Part shown: piece by piece, positions 61,123-64,000 of the stretch
Numbering within the stretch: position 1 is the first letter of the stretch
How the letters are laid out: each line of letters starts with the position of its first letter
Notes under the pieces: model-generated
Seen by the model: the letters and a program-made list of their open reading frames with translations, nothing else
Database searches by the model: none
Told to the model about the DNA's origin: nothing
From: Pseudomonas sp. H1h
GTDB lineage: Bacteria; Pseudomonadota; Gammaproteobacteria; Pseudomonadales; Pseudomonadaceae
Direction: 5' to 3'
NCBI RefSeq assembly: GCF_000633255.1
Contig: NZ_AYMJ01000036.1
Span: forward strand, 23,038 to 87,037
Length of the DNA stretch: 64,000 nucleotides
Position numbers and translations under genes: made by a program

Positions 61123-64000
61123 ATGAGCAGTGTTGTTGCCATCGTCAAAAGCATTGTCGGTCAGGTATTCGTGGTGTCCCCAGAGGGCGTACGTCGCGTA
61201 CTCGTTGAAGGCGATCGCCTGTTCGTCGGCGACCAGATCGACACCGGCCTCTCGGGCGCCGTGTCGCTGGAACTGGCGGATGGCCGCACTCTGGACCTGG
61301 GCCGCGAAACCCAGTGGAGCGCCAACGCGCCCGACTCCAGCACTGACCTGGCCGAGGCCACCGCGCAGGCCGCACCGTCTGTAGCCGAGCTGCAGCAAGC
61401 CATCGCTGCCGGTGCCGACCCGACCACCGACCTCGAAGCCACCGCTGCCGGCGCCACCGCCGCAGGGACTGGCGGCGCGGCGGGCGGCGGCCACAGTTTC
61501 GTGATGCTCGACGCCACCGCTGGCCGCGTCGATCCGACCATCGGCTTCCCGACCGCAGGCATCAACTCCGGCGCACAAGCGGCGCAGAACATCACCGGCG
61601 GCCAGACCACTGACACCACCACCAATGCCCTGCGTGAGTCGACCCTGAGCCTCAGCGCCACGCCGACCATCACCGAAGCCGGCGGCGTGCTGGTGTACAC
61701 CGCGACCCTGACCCAGGCGCCGCTGACTGACCTGACCATCACCCTGTCCAATGGCTCGGTGATCGTGATTCCGGCCGGCTCCACCACCGGCACTGTCAAC
61801 GTGCCGCTGGCTCCGAACGACACCGTCTACAACGACCCGACCCAGATCGACGTGACCGTCACCGGTACCACCGGCGGCAACGGCATCACCGTGATCCCGC
61901 CGACCACGCCGGCGACGACCCAGGTCACCGACACCATCGACACCACCACCGTCACCCTGACCGCTGGCACCAGCGTCACCGAAGGCGGCCAGATCATCTA
62001 CACCGCGACCCTGACCAACCCGGCCCAGACGCCGGTGACCGTCACCCTGTCCAATGGCTCGACCATCACCATCGAAGCCGGCCAGACCACGGGCACCGTC
62101 AACGTGCCGACCGCGCCGAATGACGTCTACAACAACGGCAGCACTGTCAGCACCACGATCACCGGTGCCACTGGCGGCAACTTCGAAAACCTGGTGCCGA
62201 ACACGACGCCAGCCGTAACGAACATCGTCGATTCGCGCGACACCACCGGCCTGACCCTGACCGCCACCGGCACCGTGGCCGAAGGTGGCCAGATCACCTA
62301 TACCGCGACCCTGACCAACCCGGCGCAGACGCCGGTGACCGTCACCCTGTCCAACGGCTCGACCATCACCATCGAAGCCGGCAAGACCAGCGGCAGCGTC
62401 AACGTGCCGACCGCGCCGAACGACGTCTACAACAACGGCGGTACCGTCAGCACCACGATTACCGGTGCAACCGGCGGCAACTTCGAGAACCTGGTGCCGA
62501 ATACGACGCCAGCGACCACCACCGTCACCGACTCCATCGACACCACCAACCTGTCGCTGAGTGCCACCGGTACCGTAGCTGAAGGCGGCTCGATCGTTTA
62601 CACCGCGACACTGACCAACCCGGCGGGCACCCCGGTGACCGTGACGTTGAGCAACGGCTCCGTCATCACCATCGAGGCGGGTAAAACCACCGGCACCGTG
62701 ACTGTTCCGGCGCCTGCCGATGACGTCTATAAAGACGCCGGCAAAGTCGAAGTCAGCATCACCGGCACCACCGGCGGCAATTTCGAGAACCTGGTGCCGA
62801 GCACCGTGCCGGCCGTTACCCAAGTCACCGATACCATCGACACCTCGACCGTCAAACTGACCGCCGATACTTCGGTGGCAGAAGGCGGTACCGTCACTTA
62901 CACCGCCACCGTCGGTGCACCGGTGACTGGCTCGCCAGTCACCGTCACATTGACCAACGGTCAGACGATCACCATCGAAGTCGGCAAAACCACCGGCACC
63001 GTCACCACCACGGCGCCGAACGATGCATTGACCGGCAATCCACCGCTGACCAACGCCATCACCAACGTCAGTGGCGGTAACTACGAGAACCTCGTTGCCG
63101 ACAAAACACCGGTTTCCACAACTGTTACCGATACCGTCGACACCACCAACCTGTCGCTGAGCGCGACCGGCACCGTGGCCGAGGGTGGTTCGATCGTTTA
63201 CACCGCAACCCTGACCAACGCGGCGGGCTCGCCTGTCACCGTGACCCTGAGCAATGGCGCGGTGATCACCATCGAGGCCGGCAAAACCACCGGCACCGTG
63301 ACCGTTCCTGCCCCCGCTGACGACGTTTACAAGGACGCCGGCAAGGTCGAAGTCAGCATCACCGGCACCACCGGCGGCAATTTCGAGAACCTGGTGCCAA
63401 GCACCGTTCCGGCCGTTACCCAAGTCACCGATACCATCGACACCTCGACTGTGAAGCTCAGCGCCGACACATCGGTGGCTGAAGGCGGTACCGTCACCTA
63501 CACCGCCACTGTCGGCGCGCCTGTGACCGGTTCGCCTGTGGTCGTGACTCTGGCCAACGGCCAGACCATCACCATAGAAGTCGGCAAGACCACCGGCACC
63601 GTGACCACCACTGCACCGAACGATGCGTTGAACGGTCATGAGCCGCTGAGCAACTCGATCACTGGCGTGACCGGTGGCAACTACGAAAACCTCGTCGCCG
63701 ACAAAACCCCGGTCAGCACCACCGTAACCGACACCGTCGACACCACCAACCTGTCGCTGAGCGCGACCGGCACCGTCGCCGAGGGCGGCTCGATCGTCTA
63801 CACCGCAACCCTGACCAATCCGGCCGGCACCCCGGTGACCGTGACCCTGAGCAACGGCTCGGTGATCACTATCGAGGCTGGCAAAACCACTGGCACCGTA
63901 ACGGTTCCAGCGCCTGCCGATGACGTCTACAAAGATGCCGGCAAGGTTGAAGTCAGCATTACCAATACGGCGGGCGGCAACTTCGAGAACCTGGTGCCGA
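61123..64000 (+). CDS. lapA: LapA, giant cell-surface biofilm adhesin, 3' end outside window
   Basis: Only the first 959 residues are seen. Residues 1-105 form the retention module (SIVGQVFVVSPEGVRRVL) that holds LapA in LapE. The motif TAAG at 107-110, with the Ala-Ala pair at 108-109, is the known LapG cleavage position, and a second TAAG follows at 112-115. From about residue 170, Ig-like repeats of about 100 residues run to the edge. LapA binds cells to surfaces and is released when LapG cuts at low c-di-GMP. The C-terminal RTX and secretion signal, and lapG and lapD, are outside the window. Confidence 0.95.
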   Translation, partial: MSSVVAIVKSIVGQVFVVSPEGVRRVLVEGDRLFVGDQIDTGLSGAVSLELADGRTLDLGRETQWSANAPDSSTDLAEATAQAAPSVAELQQAIAAGADPTTDLEATAAGATAAGTGGAAGGGHSFVMLDATAGRVDPTIGFPTAGINSGAQAAQNITGGQTTDTTTNALRESTLSLSATPTITEAGGVLVYTATLTQAPLTDLTITLSNGSVIVIPAGSTTGTVNVPLAPNDTVYNDPTQIDVTVTGTTGGNGITVIPPTTPATTQVTDTIDTTTVTLTAGTSVTEGGQIIYTATLTNPAQTPVTVTLSNGSTITIEAGQTTGTVNVPTAPNDVYNNGSTVSTTITGATGGNFENLVPNTTPAVTNIVDSRDTTGLTLTATGTVAEGGQITYTATLTNPAQTPVTVTLSNGSTITIEAGKTSGSVNVPTAPNDVYNNGGTVSTTITGATGGNFENLVPNTTPATTTVTDSIDTTNLSLSATGTVAEGGSIVYTATLTNPAGTPVTVTLSNGSVITIEAGKTTGTVTVPAPADDVYKDAGKVEVSITGTTGGNFENLVPSTVPAVTQVTDTIDTSTVKLTADTSVAEGGTVTYTATVGAPVTGSPVTVTLTNGQTITIEVGKTTGTVTTTAPNDALTGNPPLTNAITNVSGGNYENLVADKTPVSTTVTDTVDTTNLSLSATGTVAEGGSIVYTATLTNAAGSPVTVTLSNGAVITIEAGKTTGTVTVPAPADDVYKDAGKVEVSITGTTGGNFENLVPSTVPAVTQVTDTIDTSTVKLSADTSVAEGGTVTYTATVGAPVTGSPVVVTLANGQTITIEVGKTTGTVTTTAPNDALNGHEPLSNSITGVTGGNYENLVADKTPVSTTVTDTVDTTNLSLSATGTVAEGGSIVYTATLTNPAGTPVTVTLSNGSVITIEAGKTTGTVTVPAPADDVYKDAGKVEVSITNTAGGNFENLVP
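61441..61467 (+). other. Tandem LapG-type cleavage motifs in lapA
   Basis: These codons encode TAAGATAAG, that is, two TAAG motifs five residues apart (residues 107-110 and 112-115). The first lies exactly where LapG cuts LapA of P. fluorescens Pf0-1 (Ala108-Ala109). Confidence 0.8.
61640..64000 (+). repeat. Tandem 300-base lapA repeats, later merged into a 600-base period
   Basis: Ig-like units of about 300 bases start near 61640, 61940, 62240 and 62540. From about 62,540 two types alternate: one with SLSATGTVAEGGSIVYTATL and DDVYKDAGKVEVSITG, the other with TADTSVAEGGTVTYTATV and NDAL. The pair repeats with a period of exactly 600 bases (62,540, 63,140, 63,740). The repeats continue past the right edge. 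Confidence 0.92.

Noticed and set aside
61120..63639. Open frame of 839 residues on the minus strand opposite lapA
   Set aside because: It is an effect of GC-rich repeats: the reverse frame of the Thr/Gly repeats stays open. LapA on the plus strand has a start site, a known N-terminal module and a cleavage motif, so the reverse frame is not a gene.

Overview
The window looks like the chromosome of a Pseudomonas of the P. fluorescens group. The evidence is the high GC content, a lapA gene divergent from lapE-lapB-lapC, many copies of the REP family with the core GTGGGAGCGGGCTTGCTCGCG, and gene sets typical of plant- and soil-associated fluorescent pseudomonads. I saw no rRNA, tRNA, insertion sequence, integrase or CRISPR array. 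The left edge cuts a von Willebrand factor A lipoprotein gene and the right edge cuts lapA.

Layout. 1-3.4 kb: vWA lipoprotein, periplasmic PEBP-like protein, Rieske/FAD oxidoreductase. 3.4-9.8 kb: pgaABCD for poly-N-acetylglucosamine. 10.0-12.4 kb: DUF945 protein and an unrecognised membrane protein. 12.5-17.6 kb: a tightly coupled marR-FUSC-DUF1656-HlyD-OMF efflux operon. 17.7-20.0 kb: DUF2789, YbaK, NfeD and slipin. 19.95-33.8 kb: a minus-strand group with a glycosyltransferase, two sulfotransferases, APS kinase, Asp/Asn beta-hydroxylase-like protein, TolC-like lipoprotein and a 2433-residue LEPR-XLL adhesin. 34.0-35.0 kb: tail-collar protein and a small partner. 35.2-41.1 kb: orphan type VI secretion module (vgrG, DUF4123 adaptor, lipoprotein, lipase effector). 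41.2-45.9 kb: GNAT, M50 protease-HlyD fusion, GAF-HlyD fusion and a soluble HlyD protein. 46.0-51.4 kb: EmrAB-like pump with an outer-membrane factor, and a LysR regulator. 51.8-55.5 kb: sulfonate or sulfate-ester uptake ABC transporter with a TauD-type dioxygenase. 55.9-64 kb: lapC, lapB, lapE and divergent lapA.

How the parts work together. Three surface or matrix systems lie within about 64 kb: PGA polysaccharide, the LapA adhesin with its type I secretion system, and the less familiar LEPR-XLL adhesin locus. The last is the best candidate for an undescribed system. Its export parts (TolC-like lipoprotein, three HlyD-type adaptors, one fused to a membrane protease and one to a GAF-like domain) come without any recognisable ABC ATPase. 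Its modifying enzymes suggest that the exported protein, or a glycan on it, is sulfated, hydroxylated and glycosylated. The locus appears split by the type VI module.

Regulatory signals visible in the DNA include FleQ-like boxes before lapA, an Rsm/Csr-type hairpin before vgrG, a CANGGANG motif in the pgaA leader, a MarR-type palindrome, a palindrome before the TauD operon, and an intrinsic terminator placed directly in front of the giant adhesin gene. Seven REP sites lie between genes, except that one is inside the signal-peptide region of an outer-membrane factor.
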